Part shown: in pieces, positions 45,661-51,534 of the stretch
Numbering within the stretch: position 1 is the first letter of the stretch
Layout of the letters: each line of letters opens with the position of its first letter
Virus record (IMG/VR): IMGVR_UViG_3300037246_000967
Location: 1-51,534 of that record
Direction: 5' to 3' (one strand)
DNA length: 51,534 bases
Source of the DNA: a virus
Translations under genes and position numbers: made by a program
Notes under the pieces: model-generated
Told to the model about the DNA's origin: nothing
Databases searched by the model: none
The model's input: only the letters and a program-made list of their open reading frames with translations

Positions 45661-46189
45661 TTGTTACGATCTCCAAGGCTGTTTGCAGCCTGTTAACACC
45701 CTGCCACCAGTGGATGAAAATCTCAACATCCTGGCCGCGGAACTTGTCAGGGTCTTTTCTGATGTGGTGAGGTATCACCGTGCCGTCCACCCCTACCAGC
45801 TTCATAGAGTGCTTCTCAGCTAGTGTGCGGAGTAGAGGTGAGTCTGCTCCCCAGGGGGTGTAGAAGATGGAAGGAGGCTGACCGAAGGTGTTGTTGAACC
45901 AATCCACACAACGCCCTAGGTCAGTATCAGCTTCCTGCTCGGTCATCTTTCCGTAGTCCACATGCCTCCAGCCATGAAGCTGAGGTGCCATACGCCCGAG
46001 AGCCATCTCTGCCTTGATGTACTTAATCGTCCCCGGGAAGACCTGAATGTCACCACACAGGATAGAGGGAACATGAGTAGCACCGTACTTGATGATAATC
46101 TCGTGGACCTTAACGAAGCGGGCTTCAGGGTCTGCATGACTACTGGAGTGAACCAGCACATCATCATCCCTTACAGTGACTACGCCCAC
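45653..46189 (-). CDS. Polysaccharide deacetylase (NodB-like), GTG start
   Basis: 178 aa, close to the size of a bare NodB domain. Seen: VVTVRDDDVL (the D-D pair near the N-terminus), LHGWRHVDYG (HxxxH, H72 and H76), FYTPWGADSP (the RPPxG-like motif 3), and EIFIHWWQGV (H160, motif 5). This is the carbohydrate esterase 4 arrangement, which removes N- or O-acetyl groups from GlcNAc-type polymers with a divalent metal. It starts with GTG at 46189 in a TAGTG overlap. It could edit the glycan built by the neighbours or a host surface polymer. Confidence 0.78.
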   Translation of the reverse strand: MGVVTVRDDDVLVHSSSHADPEARFVKVHEIIIKYGATHVPSILCGDIQVFPGTIKYIKAEMALGRMAPQLHGWRHVDYGKMTEQEADTDLGRCVDWFNNTFGQPPSIFYTPWGADSPLLRTLAEKHSMKLVGVDGTVIPHHIRKDPDKFRGQDVEIFIHWWQGVNRLQTALEIVTNG

Positions 46190-46596
46190 TACATAGGCTC
46201 CGAGTCAGCAATACCCTTCTGCAAGAAATCATGTTGCGGGACGGACGTGTTGAACTTCTGGGCGTTCAGCAAAATTTCCACGCCCATGTGGATCGAACGA
46301 ATCAGCTCATCACCCTCGCCGGTACGGAAGGGCATGGAACCCGAGATGTCCGTGCGCTCAAGCGCGAATACCTGCTTGGGATAGAACCGGATCACGAACG
46401 GCGTGTTCTTGATGTGATCCGGGACGTTATCAAGCTCGATCATGGAAAGAGCCATAGCGATCAGCTTCGTAGCCCGATCAGCCTCGGCGGGTGTGAAGTC
46501 AAGCGAAAACACTGGCTGACCCTCCGCAACCTGCCGCTTGATCTGGATACGACCCTGATGCGCGCCTACGTGGAAGCTCAGCTCCTGACCCGCCAT
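46189..46596 (-). CDS. Hypothetical protein, 135 aa
   Basis: 135 aa with beta-rich N-terminal part (ELSFHVGAHQGRIQIKRQVA, QPVFSLDFTPAEADRATKLI), a helix (IAMALSMIELDNVPDHIKNT) and a beta C-terminal part (FVIRFYPKQVFALERTDIS). No Cys. Overlaps the deacetylase start and the upstream stop by one base each. No family is recognised. It may be a structural or regulatory companion of the 46596 protein. Confidence 0.68.
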   Translation of the reverse strand: MAGQELSFHVGAHQGRIQIKRQVAEGQPVFSLDFTPAEADRATKLIAMALSMIELDNVPDHIKNTPFVIRFYPKQVFALERTDISGSMPFRTGEGDELIRSIHMGVEILLNAQKFNTSVPQHDFLQKGIADSEPM

Positions 46597-47255
46597 TACT
46601 CGATCCCTGCGATGAACTGCTGGATCGCCTCGACCGGCTCACTCTGAGCTTCGGGGGAACCATCAGCCTGCGCGTTGAAGGCAGTGTGACGGGCATTGAC
46701 ATCCGAGTTCTGCTCAAGGAAGAACTCCATGGCAGCAACGGACGGGAACTCACGCGGAGGATCCATCACGAACACAGTCCGTGCCGGGTCCATCTGCTGT
46801 CGGGAGTTCCGATCATCAGTGTCACCAACAACGTCTTGGAACTTGGCCGCAGCTTCCTTCAGCACACCGATCTTGCGTCCCAGCTCCTCGTAACCCATCT
46901 GACGGAGAGTCTCTTCAAGAGCCTCCGGATTCGGGGCAACGCCGGAAGCGGCACGGCGATCAGTGATATTCCGGACAGCCGAGTCGTACTGGGCCTTCTT
47001 GGCGGCGTGCGCGCGGCGCAGTGCCTCAAGAGCCTGATTGTCATACGGGCGATCCGAGTCCAGCAGGAACAGGCCATGGTAGTCGAGAACTGACTTCACG
47101 TCAGCCGAACCGGGCTTGCCAGGACGGAAGTCGTCCATCTGCTCCATGGTCAGCTCAGTGGAATCGAACGCTTCAACCTTGATGTTGACGCCGCGATCCC
47201 AGGGCAGCTTGACCGGAAAGGGGGTAGGGTTACACAGTTTCGAGGAAAAGGCCAT
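46596..47255 (-). CDS. Hypothetical protein, 219 aa
   Basis: 219 aa. The N-terminal 60 residues are beta-like (LCNPTPFPVKLPWDRGVNI, EAFDSTELTMEQMDDFRPG). A helical Ala/Arg/Glu-rich middle (ALEALRRAHAAKKAQYDSAV, ALEETLRQMGYEELGRKIGV) follows, and a Gln/Pro/Asp-rich end. No Cys-based or enzyme motif. It lies between the HTH regulator and the 135-aa gene, with TAATG coupling. Function unknown. Confidence 0.68.
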   Translation of the reverse strand: MAFSSKLCNPTPFPVKLPWDRGVNIKVEAFDSTELTMEQMDDFRPGKPGSADVKSVLDYHGLFLLDSDRPYDNQALEALRRAHAAKKAQYDSAVRNITDRRAASGVAPNPEALEETLRQMGYEELGRKIGVLKEAAAKFQDVVGDTDDRNSRQQMDPARTVFVMDPPREFPSVAAMEFFLEQNSDVNARHTAFNAQADGSPEAQSEPVEAIQQFIAGIE

Positions 47256-47527
47256 TAAAAGGCACCTCCTTCATACGTCTGGGGAGCCTCTTCCGTGGTC
47301 GCCTCCTTGGCGGGATCGGTAGCGAGGATCCGGGGGTCATGGGTCTCGGACTTCTTCCGACGACCACGGGCGCGCATAGTCTCGCCCATTTCCTTGAGGA
47401 TGTTGCGAACCGTACCCGGGGACACCCCATGCACGTCGCCGATCTGCCGTAGGGTCGCACCGTTGCGATACGCCTCACGGACCTGATCCTGGCAGTTTGC
47501 CAGCTTGTTCTTCAATCGAGTAGACAT
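47255..47527 (-). CDS. Small HTH DNA-binding protein, likely regulator
   Basis: 90 aa. Residues about 20-48 (YRNGATLRQIGDVHGVSPGT, then VRNILKEMGE) form a helix-turn-helix of the resolvase/Hin-like or homeodomain-like type (TLRQIGDxxGVSPGTVRNIL). A basic stretch MRARGRRKKS follows. First gene of the glycan-cluster transcription unit, with promoter 47568 and a 6-bp inverted repeat in its leader. Ribosome site TAGGAGGAGTAAC is strong. Autoregulation or regulation of the glycan cluster is inferred. A terminase small subunit is an alternative, but terL already carries such a domain. Confidence 0.75.
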   Translation of the reverse strand: MSTRLKNKLANCQDQVREAYRNGATLRQIGDVHGVSPGTVRNILKEMGETMRARGRRKKSETHDPRILATDPAKEATTEEAPQTYEGGAF

Positions 47528-47539
47528 GTTACTCCTCCT

Positions 47540-47558
47540 ACTATCATTAAAGGATAGT
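47540..47558 (-). promoter_or_regulatory. Inverted repeat in HTH gene leader (operator/hairpin candidate)
   Basis: ACTATC / GATAGT, perfect 6-bp arms with a seven-base centre, lies between the -10 box and the ribosome site, about 10 bases downstream of TATAAT. It could be an operator for the HTH protein or an mRNA leader hairpin. Confidence 0.5.
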
Positions 47559-47567
47559 ATCTTCCTA

Positions 47568-47596
47568 ATTATACCGTTTAATTATTTGTTTAGGCA
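47568..47596 (-). promoter_or_regulatory. Phage promoter element, copy 8 (HTH and glycan cluster)
   Basis: On the minus strand: TGCCTA, 17-base spacer ending in AAACGG, TATAAT (47568-47573), then TAGGAAG. It sits two bases after the stop of the 47599 gene and drives the HTH gene and the genes down to 41193. Confidence 0.85.
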
Positions 47597-47598
47597 AC

Positions 47599-48270
47599 TT
47601 ATACGCAAAACTGCCCGTTATCCCACTCTACGACCTTGGTGTCATATCGGCCTAGGGTAACCACAGGGGTGTCCTGAACCGCATCATAGACCTTCCGATT
47701 AACCTGACTCACAGTCACAATCAGCTTGGGCCTCGTGGCGTAGATCACGTTCCGGAGCCCAGGGGAGTCTAGGTGCTCGTAGAGCACTAGGAGGTCCGTA
47801 GGCCCTGAGGAGCACGCTCGCTCCACATCCCGCCTTGTATAGTGACGGTGGGACTTCTTTCCTCGCTCCCCGTTGAAGGTGGCCTCAGAGTAGGCCCGAC
47901 CGATGCCAGTAACTCGAATGCCCTCAGGCTCATCGAAGCCAATGACGGTACGGTAGCCTTGAGACAGCCAGTGAACATTGTTCAAGATCTCAGTGTTGTT
48001 CGCTGACTGGCGTTGATTGAGCCACCTGTTGTCGTCATGGGAGCCTGCCACTGTGAGCACCGGAATGTTGATCGGACTGGAGTCCATACCCACATACCGC
48101 TTAGCGAAGTCCGTGGCAGCGTACTTCTTGGAGGCTCGATCCATGCGCTGTGTGTCAGGCCAGATGCCGAAGTCCCCCGCACACACGATCCAATGGGCCT
48201 CCTCCTTCTTCGCATCTCTGAAGAGGAGGTTCAGGTAGCCTTCAACCGGTCCTGCTAGTAGGATTTTCAT
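47599..48270 (-). CDS. Metallophosphoesterase-fold protein resembling Dbr1, ligands degenerate
   Basis: 223 aa. The layout follows the lariat debranching enzyme Dbr1: MKILLAGPVEGYLNLLF (Dbr1 has AGCCHGELDKIY), HWIVCAGDFG (D33), KKYAATDFAKRYVG, NIPVLTVAGSHDDNRWL (Dbr1 GGNHEASN), GIRVTGIG, then DLLVLYEHLDSPG where Dbr1 has FLSHDWP, and PKLIVTVSQVN where Dbr1 has FSAHLH. The usual metal ligands Cys/His, Asn and the final His pair are missing or changed; D33, H78 and H166 remain. So it is a metallophosphoesterase fold, perhaps with altered chemistry or non-catalytic. The comparison is from memory of Dbr1. Starts by ATGA overlap. Confidence 0.7.
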   Translation of the reverse strand: MKILLAGPVEGYLNLLFRDAKKEEAHWIVCAGDFGIWPDTQRMDRASKKYAATDFAKRYVGMDSSPINIPVLTVAGSHDDNRWLNQRQSANNTEILNNVHWLSQGYRTVIGFDEPEGIRVTGIGRAYSEATFNGERGKKSHRHYTRRDVERACSSGPTDLLVLYEHLDSPGLRNVIYATRPKLIVTVSQVNRKVYDAVQDTPVVTLGRYDTKVVEWDNGQFCV

Positions 48271-48674
48271 TTCATGGGAGCCGGATTGTAGGACTCGTCA
48301 ACGCGGTTCAGATCTTTGGTGAGGGATCGAACATCAGCCTTCAGGTGCATGATCTCATCAGCCTGCTTCTTCTGGGTCTCGTGGACGCTCTCCAACATGG
48401 CATCGTGGAGTCCCACGATGGTCTTAACCTTATCCAGAGACTTCTCCATCTTGTCAAAGGCGGCAGATACAGCAGTCTGTAGCTTCCGGATGACCTGAAT
48501 GGACTTGCGCTCGGAAGCGTGCTCGATGGCCGAAGCCATGCGCTCACCTACCGCACGGATCCGCTCATGAGCGTTTCCAGGGGTCATAGTGATCCCTGCC
48601 GCTCGGAGGAGGTCATGGAAGAAAGCTCCCATATTCTCCTTGAAGCGGGCATCGGGCGGGGTTATGTTACTCAT
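48267..48674 (-). CDS. Coiled-coil protein, 135 aa
   Basis: 135 aa. Residues about 55-125 are a coiled coil (SERKSIQVIRKLQTAVSAAF, DKMEKSLDKVKTIVGLHDAM, KADVRSLTKDLNRVDESYNP). The N-terminal part is helical (ENMGAFFHDLLRAAGI). No Cys or membrane segment. It is coupled to both neighbours through ATGA overlaps. Function unknown. Confidence 0.7.
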   Translation of the reverse strand: MSNITPPDARFKENMGAFFHDLLRAAGITMTPGNAHERIRAVGERMASAIEHASERKSIQVIRKLQTAVSAAFDKMEKSLDKVKTIVGLHDAMLESVHETQKKQADEIMHLKADVRSLTKDLNRVDESYNPAPMK

Positions 48675-48826
48675 TTGGAGTCCTCCCTATTCTGAATTCT
48701 TCGGTCCAGATCGGCGATAGACTTCTGGAGCCGCTCGGTCAGGAGGGCTCGCTCTTCCGGCGTCTGCTTTTCGAGGCCAGCCTTGACCTTAGCAATAGCG
48801 TCTCCCATCTCCTTACTCACGGACAT
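48671..48826 (-). CDS. Small helical protein, 51 aa
   Basis: 51 codons from ATG at 48826, preceded by TAAGGAGGTTCCC, a near-perfect ribosome site; the longer frame to 48982 is a shadow. The protein is charged and helical (MGDAIAKVKAGLEKQTPEER, LLTERLQKSIADLDRRIQNR). It overlaps the upstream stop by 14 bases. Function unknown. Confidence 0.72.
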   Translation of the reverse strand: MSVSKEMGDAIAKVKAGLEKQTPEERALLTERLQKSIADLDRRIQNREDSK

Positions 48827-49175
48827 TGGGAACCTCCTTACGGGCCTCACGGAGCAGGGCCACGAAGTGCTTTCCTGCACGAGCGCCCCAATTCGCACTG
48901 GCGATCTCCTCGATCCCCTCGAACGTGCGATCAGACGGATCTTTGACGAAAACCTTGATAGCGTTCTCGGCAGGAAATCCAAAGCTGCTAGGCTGGATAG
49001 CGTAGATCGTCATCTCGTGCGTGCCACTCTTGATCTGATCGATCTCAGTCTGGATGGTCTCGAACGCAGACTTCAGCATATCCTCATCCCATACCACTCG
49101 CGTCTCGGAACGCTGCTCGGCGGGGGACAAGGTGTCCTCGAACTCGACTTCGTTAAAGAATTCACCCATGATCAT
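48813..49175 (-). CDS. Hypothetical protein, 120 aa
   Basis: 120 aa, acidic N-terminus (GEFFNEVEFEDTLSPAEQRS), a helix (DMLKSAFETIQTEIDQIKSG), then a beta part (TIYAIQPSSFGFPAENAIKV, FVKDPSDRTFEGIEEIAS) and a helical end. The ATG at 49175 or the one at 49169 may be used; both overlap the preceding gene. No family is recognised. Confidence 0.7.
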   Translation of the reverse strand: MIMGEFFNEVEFEDTLSPAEQRSETRVVWDEDMLKSAFETIQTEIDQIKSGTHEMTIYAIQPSSFGFPAENAIKVFVKDPSDRTFEGIEEIASANWGARAGKHFVALLREARKEVPNVRE

Positions 49176-49362
49176 GGGCCTTGGTGTACATGTCCAGGCA
49201 GAGGCGGAACCAGATGAGGTTCAACTCGAAACCCTGCCCTGAATGGTGCTGGTTGGCCCAGCGGGTGTGGCTAACCCACTTGACCTCACCGCCATCGCCA
49301 TTGGCTTTGAACGGTGAGAATGCTCCCTTACTACAGAAGCTTACGGTAAATGTGACTTCCAT
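49162..49362 (-). CDS. Hypothetical protein, 66 aa
   Basis: 66 codons from ATG at 49362, with GGGAGGAAACGTG as ribosome site; a longer frame to 49599 runs through the terminator and structured region and is rejected. The protein starts EVTFTVSFCSKGAFSPFKAN and ends YTKAHDHG, with a central KWVSHTRWANQHHSGQGFEL rich in His and Trp. First protein gene after the ncRNA-like region. Function unknown. Confidence 0.7.
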   Translation of the reverse strand: MEVTFTVSFCSKGAFSPFKANGDGGEVKWVSHTRWANQHHSGQGFELNLIWFRLCLDMYTKAHDHG

Positions 49363-49450
49363 CACGTTTCCTCCCTTGTTGGTAAGTGTGCCGGGAGGGG
49401 CAGCAGGTAACCCGTAGGCGCTGCTGCTTCCTCCCAGCGGTAGGGAAGGT

Positions 49451-49467
49451 AAAAACCGCCAAAGCGG
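49451..49467 (-). terminator. Weak rho-independent terminator ending the ncRNA candidate
   Basis: On the minus strand CCGC TTTG GCGG (4-bp stem) is followed by TTTTT. It separates the structured region from the 66-aa gene, about 90 bases upstream of its ATG. The short stem suggests partial read-through into the downstream genes. Confidence 0.6.
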
Positions 49468-49931
49468 GAGAACCCTTGCCCCTATTTCTAGCGTCCCCCT
49501 AAGGGAACTGACCCCGTATAAGGGGGCTACGACCTTTTCAGACTGCTTCAGGCACCGCTTTGAGGCTGGTTGCCATCTGAAGAACACTGGGTGAGCCAAC
49601 GCTCGCCGTCCTTGTGCTTGTTCTTCTTCTTCTACTGTTCGTAGATGTTGTAGTAGTAGTATATGTCTTTCTCACTGCGTTCGAAAGACCATTCATATAG
49701 TATATAGGAGTGGTCTTTCTCAGCAACTAAGAGACGCTGGTCGCTAGTTCCAGCTTCCCCGTGGCACAATGCCATCGCCATGGTCCGTACAGGTTACCGG
49801 TCAATGTCTCCCACCACTGACTATCTGGTTTTTGCGTATCCACTGGGCAGCCGGCTTTTCGAACCCCAGTGCTGTCTCCCCCGGTTCTCCCCGCGGGCCA
49901 AGACACAACAAGATGATTGGAGTGTTGCATC
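49451..49931 (-). ncRNA. Structured non-coding RNA candidate (~480 nt)
   Basis: The stretch 49363-49930 is the only place in the window of more than 300 bases without a supported gene. It begins at the 49938 promoter and ends at a TTTTT-tailed hairpin. In between are several perfect stems: CACTGGG/CCCAGTG (49841-49871), GAAAGACCA/TGGTCTTTC (49683-49719) and AGGGGG/CCCCCT (around 49495-49528). A 67-codon frame opens right at the promoter but has no ribosome site or leader. No tRNA or riboswitch family is recognised. The role is unknown. Confidence 0.55.
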
Positions 49932-49937
49932 TTCCTA

Positions 49938-49966
49938 ATTATACCATTTCATTAATTGTTTAGGAA
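49938..49966 (-). promoter_or_regulatory. Phage promoter element, copy 9 (ncRNA and 49-kb genes)
   Basis: On the minus strand: TTCCTA, a 17-base spacer ending in AAATGG, TATAAT (49938-49943), then TAGGAAG directly followed by ATG. It drives the structured region and the minus genes down to 47599. It is the copy with a variant base before TATAAT (ATGG in place of ACGG). Confidence 0.82.
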
Positions 49967-49973
49967 ACTTTCG

Positions 49974-49985
49974 TCCCCGCGGGGA
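49974..49985. promoter_or_regulatory. Perfect 12-bp palindrome between divergent promoters
   Basis: TCCCCGCGGGGA is self-complementary and lies between promoter copies 9 and 10. It covers the position where the -35 of copy 10 should be (49977-49982) and sits next to the -35 of copy 9. An operator for a dimeric repressor or activator is the natural reading; a simple GC-rich hairpin is the alternative. Confidence 0.6.
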
Positions 49986-49989
49986 TTCT

Positions 49990-50020
49990 GAGGAAACGGT
50001 ATAATTAGGAAGAGGAGGCT
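49990..50020 (+). promoter_or_regulatory. Phage promoter element, copy 10
   Basis: AAACGGTATAATTAGGAAGAGGAG with TATAAT at 50000-50005 and ATG at 50023. Core and ribosome-site part are perfect, but there is no -35 match; the palindrome occupies that place, which hints at activator-dependent or controlled use. Confidence 0.75.
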
Positions 50021-50022
50021 CC

Positions 50023-50247
50023 ATGAGCGGACACCACGTAAACACAGACGACTCTGCGGTACAGATCGGCGACTGGCACCTCAAGGGATTCAACAACACG
50101 TTGTACCATTGCCATCGGGTGGACGGGGCCAGCGAGGCTCGCTCCTTCTACAGCACCAACAAGGGAAGGTGCTGGCAGTGCAATGAGGAGGCCCCGGTTT
50201 TCTTTAAGTGGACTGAGATGTCGAAGGAAGTGAGGATGAGCAAATGA
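50023..50247 (+). CDS. Small protein with CxxC, 74 aa
   Basis: 74 aa. HVNTDDSAVQIGDWHLKGF, then YHCHRVDGASEARSFY and RCWQCNEEAPVFFKWTEM. C31-H and the CWQC pair could bind a zinc ion (CHxnCxxC). First gene of the plus-strand unit from promoter copy 10, with ribosome site GAGGAGGCTCC. It overlaps the next gene by ATGA. Function unknown. Confidence 0.72.
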   Translation: MSGHHVNTDDSAVQIGDWHLKGFNNTLYHCHRVDGASEARSFYSTNKGRCWQCNEEAPVFFKWTEMSKEVRMSK

Positions 50248-50618
50248 CCCAGCAGTTCACACCCATGTACGAGCTGATCTACGGACACTATGCCACTTGG
50301 CTGAAAGCGCGTCCCGCCTACGTGAACCCCAAGTTCGCTGTGGCCGGTGACCGTGTTAGTCTAGTTGAATCAACGGGCAAGAACAGTCCTCTCAGCCTCA
50401 CGAGCAGAGCGGGTTACTACTGGATCCACATCTGTAGACCCAGGGTTTTGTTCAAGGGTCTCAAGAAGGGCTATGCCACGCCGGATATTGACTGGGAGTA
50501 CACCTACAACACGAACCTCAACCTGCTCCACGAGACGACATGCGCGTGCCGGTACAAACTGACTCACAGTCAGGAAATCCTCCTCAAGCTGGCGGTACTG
50601 GAGGCGAAGGTCAAATGA
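50244..50618 (+). CDS. Hypothetical protein, 124 aa
   Basis: 124 aa, aromatic-rich (TPMYELIYGHYATWLKARPA, SRAGYYWIHICRPRVLFKGL, DIDWEYTYNTNLNLLHE), with a C-terminal helical segment (LTHSQEILLKLAVLEAKVK). Cys at CACRYK could add to a zinc site with a partner. Coupled by ATGA overlaps at both ends. No family is recognised. Confidence 0.7.
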   Translation: MTQQFTPMYELIYGHYATWLKARPAYVNPKFAVAGDRVSLVESTGKNSPLSLTSRAGYYWIHICRPRVLFKGLKKGYATPDIDWEYTYNTNLNLLHETTCACRYKLTHSQEILLKLAVLEAKVK

Positions 50619-51337
50619 ACGACAAAGACACTGATCTGCCGCCCATGGAGTGGTCCTACCAAGAGGTGGAGATTCTCACCGCTGAGGCGTACAAGCAGTT
50701 CGTCAAGCTGGACGCCGGCCCGTATTCGGGCTGGTCGGGTAAGCCTCTGGTGGTGGACAAGGACGGGGTGGACTCGCACCAGCCCAAGCCGGTAGAGCGA
50801 CCTATACTGGAGGCCGACGGCATCACAGCTCATGGCCCTGCTGGGACGTACAGCACGAACTCTCAGGCGGTACTGGACAAGGACGGGGTGATCTACACCA
50901 AGCACCTTCAGAGTGACGGGACGGACATGCCCAAGCTCCCGGGCCACCATTTTACTCTTGGGCCGTTCCCTACCCCTGCACAGCTAAAACCTCCGTACCC
51001 TATCCCTTCTTACAACCCGGTAGGGCTGGCCCAACCTGAGGCCCCGTGGGAGCTAAAAACGGAGAAGTTCCTCACTAATCCCCAGGGGAAGAAGATCACC
51101 ACAGAGGAGCAGTGGCAGCACCATCCGTCAAAGTGTGCTATCTGTATGGGTGAGGGGCGTAACGAACTTGTGGACTCCGCGGTCAATGACGGCAATGGTA
51201 AGCAGGCTGTGTGTATCTCATGCTCTGGACGCGGGGAGTGTCCGTGCCCTATCACTGAGTTCCGTGACTACAAGGATACCAAGAAGATCGGTGAAGACAA
51301 TCCTCGTAGCAATCCGTTTGGTAGATCCAATGCCTGA
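50615..51337 (+). CDS. Protein with C-terminal DnaJ-type zinc-finger motif, 240 aa
   Basis: 240 aa from ATG at 50615, which overlaps the upstream stop (ATGA); a longer frame to 50540 is unsupported. The N-terminal two-thirds is Pro/Gly/Asp-rich with repeated phrases (LVVDKDGVDSHQPKPVE and QAVLDKDGVIYTKHLQ). The C-terminus has CAICMGEGRNELVDSA and VCISCSGRGECPC, two CxxCxGxG knuckles like the zinc-binding repeats of DnaJ. It may bind nucleic acid or act as a small chaperone-like factor; no fuller assignment. Confidence 0.75.
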   Translation: MNDKDTDLPPMEWSYQEVEILTAEAYKQFVKLDAGPYSGWSGKPLVVDKDGVDSHQPKPVERPILEADGITAHGPAGTYSTNSQAVLDKDGVIYTKHLQSDGTDMPKLPGHHFTLGPFPTPAQLKPPYPIPSYNPVGLAQPEAPWELKTEKFLTNPQGKKITTEEQWQHHPSKCAICMGEGRNELVDSAVNDGNGKQAVCISCSGRGECPCPITEFRDYKDTKKIGEDNPRSNPFGRSNA

Positions 51338-51515
51338 TCCCAAGATGAAGCCTACGGAAGCGAGATGCTGGACGTGCTGGGGTTGGGGAACCAACATCCA
51401 GCTAGTGCCTAGTGAAGAGGGGGAGGTGCGGGACTCTTACTTGAAACGAGCTAGCGCACCGTGTGTCCGATGTGCAGGTACTGGGCTGCGTATGGTACCT
51501 GAGGGGGAAATATGA
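51330..51515 (+). CDS. Small DnaJ-zinc-finger-like protein, 61 aa
   Basis: 61 aa starting at ATG 51330, overlapping the stop of the upstream gene by eight bases. It contains CWTCWGWG and CVRCAGTG, two CxxCxGxG knuckles about 30 residues apart, with an acidic spacer (SEEGEVRDSYLKRASAPC). It looks like a duplicated, freestanding version of the upstream gene's C-terminus. Function unknown. Confidence 0.72.
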   Translation: MPDPKMKPTEARCWTCWGWGTNIQLVPSEEGEVRDSYLKRASAPCVRCAGTGLRMVPEGEI

Positions 51516-51534
51516 CCAGACGATGGGACCACAT
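51512..51534 (+). CDS. Start of next gene, cut by window edge
   Basis: ATG at 51512 overlaps the stop of the upstream gene (ATGA) and reads MTRRWDH up to the edge. The junction type is the same as elsewhere in this operon and a GAGGGGGA ribosome site precedes it. Nothing can be said about the product. Confidence 0.55.

Noticed and set aside
49850-49880. tRNA gene suggested by a GGTTCGAA-like loop
   Set aside because: The bases flanking the loop do not form a T-arm, and no acceptor or anticodon stem can be drawn.
49727-49930. 67-codon frame starting at promoter copy 9
   Set aside because: The ATG is immediately after the -10 region so the mRNA would be leaderless, no family is seen, and the area is full of stems. 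Kept only as an alternative to the ncRNA.

Overview
The window is one contiguous, gene-dense piece of a tailed double-stranded DNA bacteriophage genome. About 80 protein genes are packed with TAATG, ATGA or TGATG stop/start overlaps, and almost all non-coding DNA is promoter, hairpin or terminator. Packaging, portal, scaffold, capsid, fibre and lysis genes are present. The portal (740 aa), scaffold (316 aa) and major capsid protein (403 aa) have sizes like those of P22-type short-tailed phages, and no tape-measure gene is seen, so a podovirus-like virion is the best guess; the rest of the genome is not visible. A lipobox protein and a signal-peptide protein suggest a Gram-negative host, which I cannot name. 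The tyrosine integrase leaves lysogeny possible.

Layout. (a) 1-33.9 kb, minus strand: virion genes. Reading leftward these are the tail-fibre/appendage genes (33.9-24.3 kb), portal and internal proteins (24.3-18.7 kb), small basic proteins, a sulfotransferase and two giant beta-rich surface proteins (18.6-10.7 kb), small accessory and lipoprotein genes (10.7-8.3 kb), scaffold and major capsid (8.2-5.9 kb), and small decoration-like beta proteins plus basic proteins (5.8-0 kb). (b) 34.0-41.2 kb, plus strand: integrase and methyltransferase, then zinc protein, GH24 lysozyme, holin-like protein, a large terminase with a small-subunit-like N-terminus, a sulfotransferase and a rhamnosyltransferase-like gene. 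(c) 41.2-47.5 kb, minus strand: a compact glycan-modification cluster (GT2, sulfotransferase-like, three methyltransferases interleaved with two GT-A transferases, a polysaccharide deacetylase), headed by an HTH regulator. (d) 47.6-49.4 kb, minus strand: small proteins and a degenerate metallophosphoesterase resembling the RNA-lariat debranching enzyme Dbr1. (e) 49.4-49.9 kb: a protein-poor, hairpin-rich block that looks like a ~480-nt non-coding RNA with its own promoter and terminator. (f) 50.0-51.5 kb, plus strand: small zinc-finger-like proteins.

The thread tying this together is a 15-base core, GGTATAATTAGGAAG, found ten times (seven minus, three plus) at the heads of gene blocks. It combines a perfect -10 box with a Shine-Dalgarno-like leader. 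Most copies carry a TGCYTR-like -35 at 17-bp spacing. It seems to define the late and regulatory transcription units. Two sites are divergent promoter pairs (33.94/34.02 kb and 49.94/50.00 kb). The second has a perfect 12-bp palindrome sitting on the -35 position of one promoter.

Most notable items: the ten-copy promoter family; the ncRNA candidate; the interleaved glycosyltransferase/methyltransferase/sulfotransferase cluster with a sulfotransferase-like gene also inside the virion operon; the Dbr1-like protein with lost metal ligands together with a cyclic-phosphate-receiver (cREC)-like protein; the TerS-TerL fusion; and strongly modular fibre genes with long exact or near-exact repeats. 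All functional calls come from motifs read by eye and remembered family features; no database search was run.
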